Origin: Hominimerdicola alba
GTDB taxonomy: Bacteria; Bacillota; Clostridia; Oscillospirales; Ruminococcaceae
DNA: 64,000 nt
Assembly: GCF_900112155.1 (NCBI RefSeq)
Contig: NZ_FOKQ01000013.1
Location: 44,018-108,017 of the forward strand
Direction: 5' to 3'
Positions 16,205-25,734 of the stretch are shown piece after piece. Each line of letters starts with the position of its first letter. Positions within the stretch are counted from its first letter, which is position 1. The translations under genes and the position numbers were made by a program. The notes below the pieces were generated by a model. That model was not told the DNA's origin, ran no database searches, and worked only from the letters and a program-made list of their open reading frames with translations.

Positions 16205-19200
16205 ATGACAAACAACAGGAAACATATCGCTTTATTTGTCGGACAGGCAGACGAAAGCTATCAGAGCAGATTCATAACAGGCTTCCTGAGAAATGCTTTT
16301 GCTCTCGATATGGACGTGTGCGTGTTTTCGATGTACCATAAATATCAGGATACCGCTATACGTGAAAAGGGCGAGACCAACATCTTTACCCTGATGCGCC
16401 CGGAGCTTTTTGACGGCGCAGTGGTGCTGGCAGATACTATCCAGACTGCGGGGGCAGCCGAAGACCTTGATGAATGGCTGTACGAGAATTTCCACAAGCC
16501 CGTACTTATGATAGAATCGCAAAGCAGACACTTCCCAAGTGTTTACACCGACTGCCGTGAATCCATCGAAGCACTCATCGATCATCTTGTGACGGTACAC
16601 GGCGCTGAGGATATCGCTTTTCTGTGCGGCAAACAGTGGCACGAGCACTCTCAGCAGCGTCTGCGTGCGGTGGAAAATTCACTAAAAATACACGGACTTA
16701 CCCTGCCCGAGGACAGGATAATCTACGGCGACTTCTGGTATCTCAGCGGTGAACTTTGCGCTGACCGTCTGCTTAACTGCGGCAAAAAACTGCCAGACGC
16801 AGTGATATGTGCCAACGACTGCATGGCGATAGGTCTTTGTCAGGCATTTGAAGAAAGGGGCATATCAGTACCCGAAGAGATAGCAGTAGTCAGCTACGAT
16901 TCCATTTTCGAGGGTCAGACTTCTCCTAAGCCAATAACATCGGCGGTAATACCCGCTGAGGAGCTCGGCGAGTATTCTGCGGGGTATATGGCTGACAGAT
17001 TCGCAGGCAGAGAGACCCCCCCGTTCTATGCACCGAAAAATCTTTTCATGGGGGAAAGCTGCGGCTGTGTCCATTGCGAGATACCCAAGATCAGCACTCG
17101 CAGGATCGAGTGGGGCACTGTTATATCTCAGGAGGGCTTTGATTCGGTAAACAACACAATGGCTGACGATCTCATATCCCAGACCGACCTTGCGGGGTTT
17201 GCGGGAACGGTATATTCCCACGCTTTCAAGATAGGCGCAGAGAATTTTCACCTGTGCCTTGGCGATCTCTGGCGGTATATGGGCAAGAGCAGTGACGTGC
17301 ATTTCGGCAACGACGGCTACCCCGATAATATGATATACGCTGTCAGGTTCAACAAAAGCTTCAAGGACGGCATTGCAGGACTTGATGTTTCCTTTGACAG
17401 CAGCAAGCTTCTCCCCGACCTTTTTGAAGAGCGCGAAAAGCCAAGGGCTGTGTTCTTCACGCCTGTATTCTCGGAAAACACCTGTTTCGGATATGCGGCT
17501 GTGGAGTACGGCGACAAAGCGAGAAGCTACGATGAGACCTACCGCAAGTGGATACTGCTGGTATCCCGCGGACTAGAGGCACTGAGAAGATATCTTGAAG
17601 CAAACCGCATACAGGAACAGCTGAATAATCTGAAAAGCTCAAAATTTGCGGCGATCAATGCGGCTTATGAAAATCTGGACAGCGAGGAAAAAGCCGATTA
17701 CGAGCTGGTCACAAAGATACTGGACAACAATCTCTTCACCTACAGATTCCAGCCCATAGTAAGCACAACGGACGGCTCCATATTCTCATACGAGGCGCTG
17801 ATGCGCTCGGATACCGACAGAAATCTGCCACCGCTGACAATAGTAAAGTACGCCGATATGCAGCACAGGCTGGTGGATATCGAAAGATCAACATTCATGA
17901 ACGTGCTGAGCATAGTTGAGAAAAACCTGGATAAACTGGGCAGTGCCAAGATATTCATAAACAGCATACCCGGCATTATGCTTGAAGACGAGGACCTTAG
18001 GACAGTGGAAGGCTATCTTGAAAAGCTTTCAGACACTGTTATCGTGGAGCTGACAGAGGAATCACAGCTGGCAGATGACGAGCTGGAAAGGCTGAAAAAT
18101 ATCCTTCAGCGGCACAACATAAAGATAGCTGTTGATGACTACGGCTCAGGCTATTCAAACGTAAACAATCTGCTGAGGTATATGCCGAACTTTGTCAAGA
18201 TAGACAGGGCGCTCATCAGCGAGATACAGATAAAGCCCCAGAAACAGCACTTCGTAAAGGAGATAATCAACTTCTGCCACGATAACGACATACTGGCGCT
18301 GGCAGAGGGTGTTGAGACCTCTGATGAACTGCGTGTCGCGATAATACTGGGTGCTGACCTTATTCAGGGCTTCTACACAGGCAAACCCGCTCCTGATTTC
18401 ATGGAGGAGGTAAGCGAAAGCGTACGCAAAGAGATAACAGCTTACCGCAGCGAATTCCTTGCAGGCAGCAATATTCAAAGATATATCGCAGGCAAGACCA
18501 ACCGTGTATCACTTTCTGCACTTACCAAGGAGAGCATAGCCGAGATAGTTGTGGGCAAGGGCGCGATGATATACAAGGATATCACATTCTACGGCACTCC
18601 CGGTGCGAATTCAAATGTACATATCAAAATTGAAAACGGCTACAAGGGCAGGATAACTCTGGAAAACATCACCCTGACCAACGACAGGAAATGTCCCGCA
18701 GTTGAGATAGGTGAAAATTCAGATGTTACGCTGGTGCTTTCCGGTGACAACGTGCTGATGAATTCGGGCATAATAGTGCCAATGACCTCAAAGCTCACCA
18801 TCGAGGGTGACGGCAATATGGTAATAGTACTGAATTCCCCGGAATTCTGCGGCATAGGAAATATCCCCGACTGTTCGGCGGGTGAGCTGATATTCGCCCA
18901 GAGCGGCACTATCGAGATAAAGGGTCACGGAAATTCGGGCGTATGTATCGGCGGCGGCAAAGGCGGAAAGATACGTATGTTCAGCGGACAGTATATACTC
19001 AGTACCAACGGCTGCAGGACAGTCTGCATAGGCTCACTTTCGGGAGACGCAAATGTGCTGATTGACAGCAGCAATATCATCGTTGATTTTACCACGCAGG
19101 ATGGCGCCGCCATAGGTTCTGTAACGGGCAGTTCAAAGATATCCATTTCCAAGTGCACCATGAAACTGCAGGGCGACGGCTCCGAGATAGTGGGGCTGGG

Positions 19201-19546
19201 CTCGGTGAGGGGCGAAAATGCACAGGTATCTGTAGACATATCCAGCCTGAACATGGAGATAGGCGGTATATCGCTGACAGGCATAGGTGCACTTCGGGGC
19301 ACCACCAGGTGCGAGATGTCATCGACGATAACGAAGTTCATGCTTTCGGGCGCGGATTCTCTTGCAGTGGGTGGATATTCCGATGATACATACATAAGAA
19401 TGAACAGATGCGATGCAAAATGGGATGTAAGGAACAATCTTGATACCGACTGTTTTGCAGAGGAAGAGAATTTCAGGATAATAAACGGCAGCGGCAGGTT
19501 CATCGTGAACGGCAAGGAGATTCAGCGTACCAAAAGCAGCGACTGA
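16205..19546 (+). CDS. LacI-type ligand-binding domain / EAL c-di-GMP phosphodiesterase / beta-helix-like fusion
   Basis: The 1113-residue protein has no signal peptide or membrane helix, so it is cytosolic. Residues about 6-290 match the sugar-binding domain of LacI-type regulators (ALIDHLVTVHGAEDIAFLCG, DAVICANDCMAIGLCQAFEE, EEIAVVSYDS) without any helix-turn-helix. Residues about 300-500 are a GAF-like linker. Residues about 510-760 are an EAL domain that keeps the catalytic residues: YEALMR, INSIP, VELTEE, DDYGSGYSN, KIDRALI, AEGVET and QGFYTGKP. It should therefore hydrolyse c-di-GMP. Residues about 790-1113 are Gly/Ser/Asn-rich short strands with repeating 'GxGS/IGS' turns, like a right-handed beta-helix. 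That tail on a cytosolic phosphodiesterase is unusual. It is the first of three co-directional genes. Confidence 0.85.
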   Translation: MTNNRKHIALFVGQADESYQSRFITGFLRNAFALDMDVCVFSMYHKYQDTAIREKGETNIFTLMRPELFDGAVVLADTIQTAGAAEDLDEWLYENFHKPVLMIESQSRHFPSVYTDCRESIEALIDHLVTVHGAEDIAFLCGKQWHEHSQQRLRAVENSLKIHGLTLPEDRIIYGDFWYLSGELCADRLLNCGKKLPDAVICANDCMAIGLCQAFEERGISVPEEIAVVSYDSIFEGQTSPKPITSAVIPAEELGEYSAGYMADRFAGRETPPFYAPKNLFMGESCGCVHCEIPKISTRRIEWGTVISQEGFDSVNNTMADDLISQTDLAGFAGTVYSHAFKIGAENFHLCLGDLWRYMGKSSDVHFGNDGYPDNMIYAVRFNKSFKDGIAGLDVSFDSSKLLPDLFEEREKPRAVFFTPVFSENTCFGYAAVEYGDKARSYDETYRKWILLVSRGLEALRRYLEANRIQEQLNNLKSSKFAAINAAYENLDSEEKADYELVTKILDNNLFTYRFQPIVSTTDGSIFSYEALMRSDTDRNLPPLTIVKYADMQHRLVDIERSTFMNVLSIVEKNLDKLGSAKIFINSIPGIMLEDEDLRTVEGYLEKLSDTVIVELTEESQLADDELERLKNILQRHNIKIAVDDYGSGYSNVNNLLRYMPNFVKIDRALISEIQIKPQKQHFVKEIINFCHDNDILALAEGVETSDELRVAIILGADLIQGFYTGKPAPDFMEEVSESVRKEITAYRSEFLAGSNIQRYIAGKTNRVSLSALTKESIAEIVVGKGAMIYKDITFYGTPGANSNVHIKIENGYKGRITLENITLTNDRKCPAVEIGENSDVTLVLSGDNVLMNSGIIVPMTSKLTIEGDGNMVIVLNSPEFCGIGNIPDCSAGELIFAQSGTIEIKGHGNSGVCIGGGKGGKIRMFSGQYILSTNGCRTVCIGSLSGDANVLIDSSNIIVDFTTQDGAAIGSVTGSSKISISKCTMKLQGDGSEIVGLGSVRGENAQVSVDISSLNMEIGGISLTGIGALRGTTRCEMSSTITKFMLSGADSLAVGGYSDDTYIRMNRCDAKWDVRNNLDTDCFAEEENFRIINGSGRFIVNGKEIQRTKSSD

Positions 19547-19643
19547 ACCGATGATACCGTAAATATCATATGAACGACAACGTCATGACAGGACACAGAC
19601 TTTATGATAAAATCATAGCGGATAGATAACAAGGGGAACTTTT

Positions 19644-22247
19644 ATGTTTACATGGAATTTCAGGTATGCTTCAAAAGCGCGTCTTGCAGATACGTTCCAG
19701 CAGCTTATGCTGGACCCTAAAAACGGAGATATACTCATAAGGATACACACCGCTATACATCTTGAAGATGAAGCGGTGGAGCTTGCCAGGTACATATCCC
19801 AGCTGATACCCGAAGCCCATATCTTCGGCACAAGTACCTCTGCCACCATATGCTGGGGCAAGCTGATACAGAACCAGTGTATAATCTCTGTAACACAGAT
19901 GTCGAAAGGCACCATAAGGACAGCCATGCTCCCCACCTTTGAGGAGAACGGTCTGCCCGTGACTTCCGATGATCTGTGCATGGCAGTAAAGGATGCTGTG
20001 ATAAGTGACGATACCAAGCTCATGCTGACTTTCATGACAAGAAAGTATCTGGGCGTGTATAACTTTGTGGAAAAGAGCAATAAGTTTTTCCCCGGAGTGC
20101 AGATGATAGGCGGACTTGCAAACACTTCCGAAGTCAGCCTGAAAAAGTTCCTTGATTCCGGCTTTGTTTTCAATGAAAAGGGCTGGTCGAACAGAGCGAT
20201 AATCGTAGCGGCTATAAGCGGTGCCGAGGTGGAGAGTTTCAGCTCCTATGCCACGGGCGTTCAGGCACTGGGTCAGGAAAGGGAGATAACCGATACTTTC
20301 TGTTCCTGCATACTCTCTCTGGACGGCAAGGACGCAGCAAGAGAGTACCGTCTGGGCATAGGCGACGAACTTACCGACAGACCCGAGCTGACAAATCTTT
20401 TCCCCTATGTATATTCAGATGTCAGTGATATACCCATATTCGTTCGTTTCTCCGAGAATCAGTCACTGAACGATATTTTTGACAGCAGTGAGCCTATCAT
20501 AGACAAGCTGCAAAAGAAGTATCCCGAAAAGGATTATAACATAAAGCGCGAGCGCATATGCGCAAACCACAATGTCACTGTTGGCAAGAAACTGAGGCGT
20601 GCGTTTATTTACGACCGCAAAGTTATCGCGGATAACCGTTCGCTTTTCAGAAGGATAGAGAATTTTGAAAAAGCGGAGACCTTGTTCGGATACTCCTGCA
20701 TAGCACGTTCGATGATATATTCAAACTGCGTAAAGTGGGAACTTTCAGCATATGAGAACTCAAATATGTGCGGATGTATCACCGAGGGTGAGATAGCCCA
20801 TGTCAACGGCAGGAACACTTTTGCCAACTGCTCATTCGTCGTATCGGTAATAGGTGAAGCCCCTGCAACTCAGGAGTATAACCCCTATGCTTTCTCCCAC
20901 ACGGATTCGCTTATCGCTGATAACAGGGAGATGCTGAACTATCTCTATGATATCGAAAACAAGCTGAATGCAAACGAAGCTTTCTCAGCGGCAGACAGCC
21001 TTAAAGCCTTCGTGCGGGACTGCGAACTGAAGATGCTGTATTCGGATACAGAAGAACTGCCCAACGCCGCAGCCCTGAGTATGGATATAAAGCTGAAAGG
21101 CTACGACCGCATATGCATGATAAACGTATTCGAGACCTATGCCATGAGCAGTGTGTTCCCGAAGGCGATCATTGACCTGACATACAAAAACTACATTACA
21201 AAGTGCATGAGCTATGCAAAGCAGAAGGGCTATAAGGTATACCACATCAAGGACTGGAACCTGGCAATAGGTGCGCCCTCATATATGTACGCACTTCCCG
21301 ACTTTGTAAGGGATATGGAAAAGCTGCAGCGTGACCTGTTTGAAACTTCTGAGGACTATATCGCCATAGTTCCCCTTTTCAGCGTTCTTGACGGCTGTAC
21401 CATCGAGAATATAGAGCAGGCTGTCCATTCCGCAAGGCTTACCATGTCAAGCAAGAACATCCAGTTCTGCGTAAGGGATGCAAGTTCCGATATGCTGGAC
21501 GAGGAAAGCATACGGGAGCGTTATCACATGGTAAACGTGATAAACTACGCCATAAATCATGATAAGGTGATACCGTATTTCCAAGGGATACACGATAACA
21601 AGACCCATACCGTACACCACTACGAATCCCTGATGAGACTTGAAGACGAAAACGGAAAGATATACTACCCCGGAAGTTTCCTGGATGTTGCAAGGTCATA
21701 CGGTCTGCTTTACGATTCGCTGTCCAAGACGATGATAACAAAAGTCTTTGACAGGTTCAAGGACATAACCGACAAGTGCGTAAGCATAAACATCGGCATG
21801 AGGGATATAAAGAACCGCGAGATAGTCGATTACATATACGATTTTCTCACCACGGTAAAGCATCCCGAAAACTTCATCTTTGAGATACTTGAAAATGAGG
21901 ATATCGACGATTACGACACCCTTGTGGCTTTTGTTGACAAGATACACGACCTTGGGGGACAGATATCCATCGATGATTTCGGCAGCGGTTTCTCGAACCT
22001 GAAGCATATAGCCAGCATACACTGCGATTATCTTAAAATTGATGGTTCTATCGTGAGAAACAGCACCAAGGACGAACAATGTGCAAATCTGATAGAACTG
22101 ATAGCGGGCTGGAAGAGACTCAGCAAACACAAAATGCGCATTATCGCGGAGTTTGTGGAAAATCAGGAGATACAGGATCTTCTTATGGAGTACAACATAG
22201 ACTATTCTCAGGGATATCTGTTCTCAAAGCCTTGTCCCGAGATATGA
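19644..22247 (+). CDS. FIST-domain EAL c-di-GMP phosphodiesterase
   Basis: The 867-residue cytosolic protein begins with a FIST sensor domain (residues about 1-400; HIFGTSTSATICWGKL, ANTSEVSLKKFLDSGFVFNE, ANCSFVVSVIGE). FIST domains are proposed small-molecule, perhaps amino acid, sensors. The middle region (residues about 420-620) has GGDEF-like spacing but no GGDEF motif. Residues about 640-867 are an EAL domain with catalytic positions kept: YESLMR, INIGM, FEILENED, DDFGSGFSN, KIDGSIV, AEFVEN and QGYLFSKP. Active c-di-GMP hydrolysis is therefore likely. It is 97 bases after the preceding EAL gene and 13 before the next gene. Confidence 0.87.
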   Translation: MFTWNFRYASKARLADTFQQLMLDPKNGDILIRIHTAIHLEDEAVELARYISQLIPEAHIFGTSTSATICWGKLIQNQCIISVTQMSKGTIRTAMLPTFEENGLPVTSDDLCMAVKDAVISDDTKLMLTFMTRKYLGVYNFVEKSNKFFPGVQMIGGLANTSEVSLKKFLDSGFVFNEKGWSNRAIIVAAISGAEVESFSSYATGVQALGQEREITDTFCSCILSLDGKDAAREYRLGIGDELTDRPELTNLFPYVYSDVSDIPIFVRFSENQSLNDIFDSSEPIIDKLQKKYPEKDYNIKRERICANHNVTVGKKLRRAFIYDRKVIADNRSLFRRIENFEKAETLFGYSCIARSMIYSNCVKWELSAYENSNMCGCITEGEIAHVNGRNTFANCSFVVSVIGEAPATQEYNPYAFSHTDSLIADNREMLNYLYDIENKLNANEAFSAADSLKAFVRDCELKMLYSDTEELPNAAALSMDIKLKGYDRICMINVFETYAMSSVFPKAIIDLTYKNYITKCMSYAKQKGYKVYHIKDWNLAIGAPSYMYALPDFVRDMEKLQRDLFETSEDYIAIVPLFSVLDGCTIENIEQAVHSARLTMSSKNIQFCVRDASSDMLDEESIRERYHMVNVINYAINHDKVIPYFQGIHDNKTHTVHHYESLMRLEDENGKIYYPGSFLDVARSYGLLYDSLSKTMITKVFDRFKDITDKCVSINIGMRDIKNREIVDYIYDFLTTVKHPENFIFEILENEDIDDYDTLVAFVDKIHDLGGQISIDDFGSGFSNLKHIASIHCDYLKIDGSIVRNSTKDEQCANLIELIAGWKRLSKHKMRIIAEFVENQEIQDLLMEYNIDYSQGYLFSKPCPEI

Positions 22248-22260
22248 CAGGGGTGAGCTG

Positions 22261-23991
22261 ATGGAAAATATCAGAAAAACTGAAAAAGTCATCTGTATGA
22301 TACTTGAAGATATCAACAGCGATTTTTCAAAAGAACTGGTAAAAAGCGTCGCGAACGCCATTTCTGAAAACAAGCAGATAAGACTGGTGGTACTGCCGGT
22401 AAAGTACGACTACGGCATTGAAGACAACTGTCTGCACAAGTACCGAGAGATATACAACAACATACTTCGTTTCAGCGAGATATGCAGTATAGACGGTCTG
22501 ATAATCCATCTCGGCAGTGTCAGCGAGCGCGGCAAGAACTCCAACGGGATATTTGATGATTTTCTTAAAAGACTGAGCGGTATCCCGAAAGTGCTGGTAG
22601 CTTCAGACCTTAAAGATGCTGTCACCGTGAATTACAACAACGAGAGCGGAATACGGGAAGCTATCGAATTCATCGCGAACATCGAAGGTCTTACAAAAAT
22701 ATGTATGCTTGGTGGCAGAGATGACAACAAAGATGCCCGTGACAGAAAAGAGATATTCATAAAATGCCTGCATGATTACAGGCTGGAATACAGCGAAGAT
22801 CAGTTTGAGAATACCGATATGAGCGAGGATTCCGTGGAGGCAGCCGACAGACTGCTGGACCGCAACCCCGATGCCGAAGCGGTATTCTGTATCAACGACG
22901 CGGTCGCAAAGGGGCTGTACACCACGCTTAAAGCCCGCGGCAAGGTCATAGGCAGAGATGTCATGGTATTCGGCTTTGACAATACCCGTATGTCAAGCGA
23001 CCTTGATCCTCCTCTTTCATCTGTCGGCGCTGACAGTTCATCACTTGGGGGCAAGGCTTTAGAACTTCTGCTTTCGATGATAAACGGCGAAGAAGCTGAG
23101 TCAGGCACTGTTCCAACAAGGCTTTACGGCAGAGCTTCCCTGCCATATGAGATGTACGAATACAACCCTATCGAGCTTTCAAAGGCAGAACCTGCTTTTA
23201 TATACAAGATGTTCAACGACTGCTTTTACAGGTACAAGCTGGAATCTATCGACAGAGAAAAGGTCGATCTCAGAAGACTTTTCTATGAGTTCATGTCAAA
23301 AATGCTGATAGCCTGCAAGCACACTTATATGGACGAGGAGACTTTCGGAAAACTGTGCATGATGATAGACAAGTTCTTTGAAAAAGGTGCGATGCAGTAC
23401 ACCGATTCCACGAAGCTCACGACCAGCATAGAGAAGATACAGAACATAATGAACAAAAATGCCCATTCTCTTGCTGCTACGGTGTTTATAAACAGGCTGT
23501 TCGCCCGTATGAAAGACAGGGCTATCGTGAACCAGTCGAAAGAGCTCATCAGCCACGAACGCAAGACGAACCGTGTCCGCCAGCGGATAAAGGAATTCAT
23601 CGTATCGGGTATGGATAAAACAGGCTGCTGCGGTCTGTACCGCAATTTTGACAGGCTGGGTCTTGACAATGCTCTGCTTTTCATATTTGAAAAACCCATA
23701 GTCCATGACCGCGATAAAGAGACCGTGCTCCCTAAGAATATACTGCTAAAATGCATGATGCACATGGGTGACCTGTACCTCATGCCCGAGGAAAGGCAGA
23801 AATTCAGGGTCGAGGATATCTTTGGCTGCAACAAGCTGACTATGAAGTGCAAGGGCTTTGTGTCCTTTCCTGTAATATGCGGCAAAAGATTGTTCGGTCT
23901 GCTTATGTGTGAGCTGACTGATGATATATGCGAAAACGGCGAGTTCATCGCCATGGAGCTGGGCAGGAGCCTGGCATTATCGGAACAATGA
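22261..23991 (+). CDS. Cytosolic LacI-type ligand-binding protein with coiled-coil and GAF-like C-terminus
   Basis: The 576-residue protein has a sugar-binding domain of the LacI family at residues about 8-290 (IDGLIIHLGSVSER, NPDAEAVFCINDAVAKGLYT, RDVMVFGFDNTRMSSDLDPP). It has neither the DNA-binding headpiece nor a signal peptide. A helical linker (residues about 310-440) leads to a roughly 120-residue GAF-like C-terminal region (CGLYRNFDRLGLDNALLFIF to LFGLLMCELTDD). It has no EAL or GGDEF motif. It is the third gene of the signalling locus; its ligand domain resembles that of the first gene. It may be a sensory partner of the two phosphodiesterases (inference). Confidence 0.8.
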   Translation: MENIRKTEKVICMILEDINSDFSKELVKSVANAISENKQIRLVVLPVKYDYGIEDNCLHKYREIYNNILRFSEICSIDGLIIHLGSVSERGKNSNGIFDDFLKRLSGIPKVLVASDLKDAVTVNYNNESGIREAIEFIANIEGLTKICMLGGRDDNKDARDRKEIFIKCLHDYRLEYSEDQFENTDMSEDSVEAADRLLDRNPDAEAVFCINDAVAKGLYTTLKARGKVIGRDVMVFGFDNTRMSSDLDPPLSSVGADSSSLGGKALELLLSMINGEEAESGTVPTRLYGRASLPYEMYEYNPIELSKAEPAFIYKMFNDCFYRYKLESIDREKVDLRRLFYEFMSKMLIACKHTYMDEETFGKLCMMIDKFFEKGAMQYTDSTKLTTSIEKIQNIMNKNAHSLAATVFINRLFARMKDRAIVNQSKELISHERKTNRVRQRIKEFIVSGMDKTGCCGLYRNFDRLGLDNALLFIFEKPIVHDRDKETVLPKNILLKCMMHMGDLYLMPEERQKFRVEDIFGCNKLTMKCKGFVSFPVICGKRLFGLLMCELTDDICENGEFIAMELGRSLALSEQ

Positions 23992-23996
23992 TCACT

Positions 23997-24029
23997 GCCC
24001 GAAGCTGATATGACTTCGGGCGGTTTTTT
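23997..24029 (+). terminator. Terminator of the EAL signalling operon
   Basis: GCCCGAAG...CTTCGGGC is a perfect 8-bp stem followed by GG and six T residues, five bases after the stop codon. Confidence 0.88.
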
Positions 24030-24182
24030 ATTGGCGTTCATCCGCTTTCCCGAGTTTGAAGGCTGTAATGCCTTTTCCCCGATAACTATCCCGCCGATCA
24101 ATGCAAGAGTCATCAGCACAACGTACAGGTTTGTTACGGGCATACCTTTTCCTGCTTTAAGTATCTCATAAAGTTCTGTCAT
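24030..24182 (-). CDS. Small membrane protein ORF, 3' end unclear
   Basis: An ATG at 24182 is preceded by a strong CAGGAGGT. It opens a frame starting MTELYEILKAGKGMPVTN with a single hydrophobic helix (LYVVLMTLALIGGIVIG) and then polar residues. The first 45-50 codons look like a real small membrane protein. The frame does not stop there: it stays open through the terminator at 23997-24029 and antisense to the preceding gene down to 23325. Either the true stop was lost by a frameshift or the product carries a non-coding tail. The coordinates given are only the credible part. Confidence 0.35.
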
Positions 24183-24258
24183 AATGTTACCTCCTGATAT
24201 TTTATCAAAACTGCAATATGCGAAAAACACTTTTCACTATCAGGTAAAAATGCGAAAA

Positions 24259-24280
24259 AGTTGTACGTTTTTGTACAACT
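24259..24280. promoter_or_regulatory. 22-bp inverted repeat, operator candidate
   Basis: AGTTGTAC and GTACAACT are perfect 8-bp arms separated by six bases. They lie in the A/T-rich region upstream of the small minus-strand ORF. There is no T tract, so an operator is more likely than a terminator. Confidence 0.4.
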
Positions 24281-24361
24281 CTTGCAGAAATATGTCCGGG
24301 TTAAATAAAAAAACAGTTGTCTGCACAATGGCAGACCTCTGCTTTTGGTGGATATAACAAC

Positions 24362-24392
24362 AAAAAGCCGCAGAGGAGAGCTCCTCTGCGGC
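24362..24392 (-). terminator. Strong terminator of the ExbB/D-patatin-dipeptidase operon
   Basis: GCCGCAGAGGAG and CTCCTCTGCGGC form a perfect 12-bp stem. Five T residues follow on the minus strand, just after the dipeptidase stop. Confidence 0.9.
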
Positions 24393-24400
24393 GGGTTATT

Positions 24401-25708
24401 TTAGTCTTTCATGCATATCTCAGCGATAGCGTTGGCATACATATTAAGGTTAAGTTTGAATGTTTCCATGGAGATATGCTCGTCATCGCCGTGCATATTG
24501 TTGTTCTCCCAGGGGAATTCAGCGCCGAAAGCCACAGCACCCGGGGTGTTGTGTACATAAGTTATGCCGCCCTCAGCGATACAGCTGCCCTTTTCACCCT
24601 TGACCCTTTCGTAGACCCTCAGCAGTGCCTGCACGAAATCGCTGTCTTCATCAACATAATGGGGTTCCATGCCCTCGCAGGTGTCTATCTCAAAACCGAT
24701 GCCGCAGACAGCATCCTTGATTATGCCGCTTATCTCGGCATAGCTGCGGTCTATGGGAAAACGGATATCGATTCCGCCGTTAAGTCTGCCGTCCTTTGTT
24801 TTCAGTACCGTCAGTGCGCAGGTCATCTTGCCCGATATATTGTCTTCAAAGCCAAGCCCGCAGGTCTTTCCGTCAAACTCACCGTGAGGGAACAGCTTTT
24901 TCAGACCAAGCAGCAGCGCGTTTGTGCCCTCATATCCCGCAAGGAACTTAGTCACCGCATTATCGCCGTTTTCGGGGCGTGAACCGTGTGCAGAGAGTCC
25001 CACAGTAAGAGAATCTCTGCCGTCAGTATATGTTACAGCGCATCTGTCGGGGATAGCATTTATCGCCATGCCAGCATCTATCGAAATTATCTCGCTGTCC
25101 TCAAAAGGTGCTGAGAAAGTCATGTGTACCATGCCCTTTTCGCAGTTCAGTACAGGGAAAGAACCATCAGGAGTAAACACCATAGGCGGGAACTTCTCGC
25201 AGTTTTCGTAGTACTCCATATCGGTGCAGCCGTTTTCCTCGTTTCCGCCGAATATCACGCGGAAATTTTTCATGGGCAGACCCATCTCACGTATCGCCTT
25301 TACAGCCCACAGTACCGCGGTGGCAGGACCTTTGTCGTCTATGGTGCCCCTGCCGTAAAGCACACCGTCTTTCTGTGTGAGTTCAAAAGGAGGGAAGCTC
25401 CAGTTACTGCTGACAGGCACAGTATCAAGGTGCGCCAGTATGCCCAGCACAGGCTCTTCACCCGATACATAATCGCCCCTTACCGCATAGTTATCAAAAT
25501 TCTTAGTCACCATGCCCAGTGACTTCATCTTATCCTCGCCCCATGCCAGCGCCTTTGCCGAACCCTCGCCAAAGGGCTTGACATCGGCATTTTCGTCCGC
25601 TATGCTCTCTATCCCGATTATTTCTGCAAGGTCGGCAAGTATCTCATCTGTGTGCTTGTCGAAATATTCCGCAAAAGCCGCGGCAAGCTGTGTTTTATCC
25701 ATCATCAT
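24401..25708 (-). CDS. M20-family dipeptidase (PepV/Sapep type)
   Basis: The 435-residue metallopeptidase is expected to hydrolyse dipeptides, such as beta-Ala or Xaa dipeptides, in the cytosol. Visible metal and catalytic motifs are ILAHLDTVPVS (zinc His and catalytic Asp), YGRGTIDDKGP (bridging Asp), GGNEENGCTD (Glu-Glu pair), the lid-domain H in LSAHGSRPENGDN, and MHGDDEHIS near the end. Length fits PepV. It is the last gene of the seven-gene minus-strand operon, 26 bases after the phosphoesterase gene. Three consecutive ATG codons leave the exact start open by one or two residues. Confidence 0.88.
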   Translation of the reverse strand: MMMDKTQLAAAFAEYFDKHTDEILADLAEIIGIESIADENADVKPFGEGSAKALAWGEDKMKSLGMVTKNFDNYAVRGDYVSGEEPVLGILAHLDTVPVSSNWSFPPFELTQKDGVLYGRGTIDDKGPATAVLWAVKAIREMGLPMKNFRVIFGGNEENGCTDMEYYENCEKFPPMVFTPDGSFPVLNCEKGMVHMTFSAPFEDSEIISIDAGMAINAIPDRCAVTYTDGRDSLTVGLSAHGSRPENGDNAVTKFLAGYEGTNALLLGLKKLFPHGEFDGKTCGLGFEDNISGKMTCALTVLKTKDGRLNGGIDIRFPIDRSYAEISGIIKDAVCGIGFEIDTCEGMEPHYVDEDSDFVQALLRVYERVKGEKGSCIAEGGITYVHNTPGAVAFGAEFPWENNNMHGDDEHISMETFKLNLNMYANAIAEICMKD

Positions 25709-25734
25709 TCGCCTTTCCCTAAATATTTGTCAGT

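Noticed and set aside
23325..24230. 301-codon minus-strand frame across the EAL operon terminator
   Set aside because: Only its first part has coding features; the rest is antisense to the LacI-type sensor gene and crosses a strong terminator.
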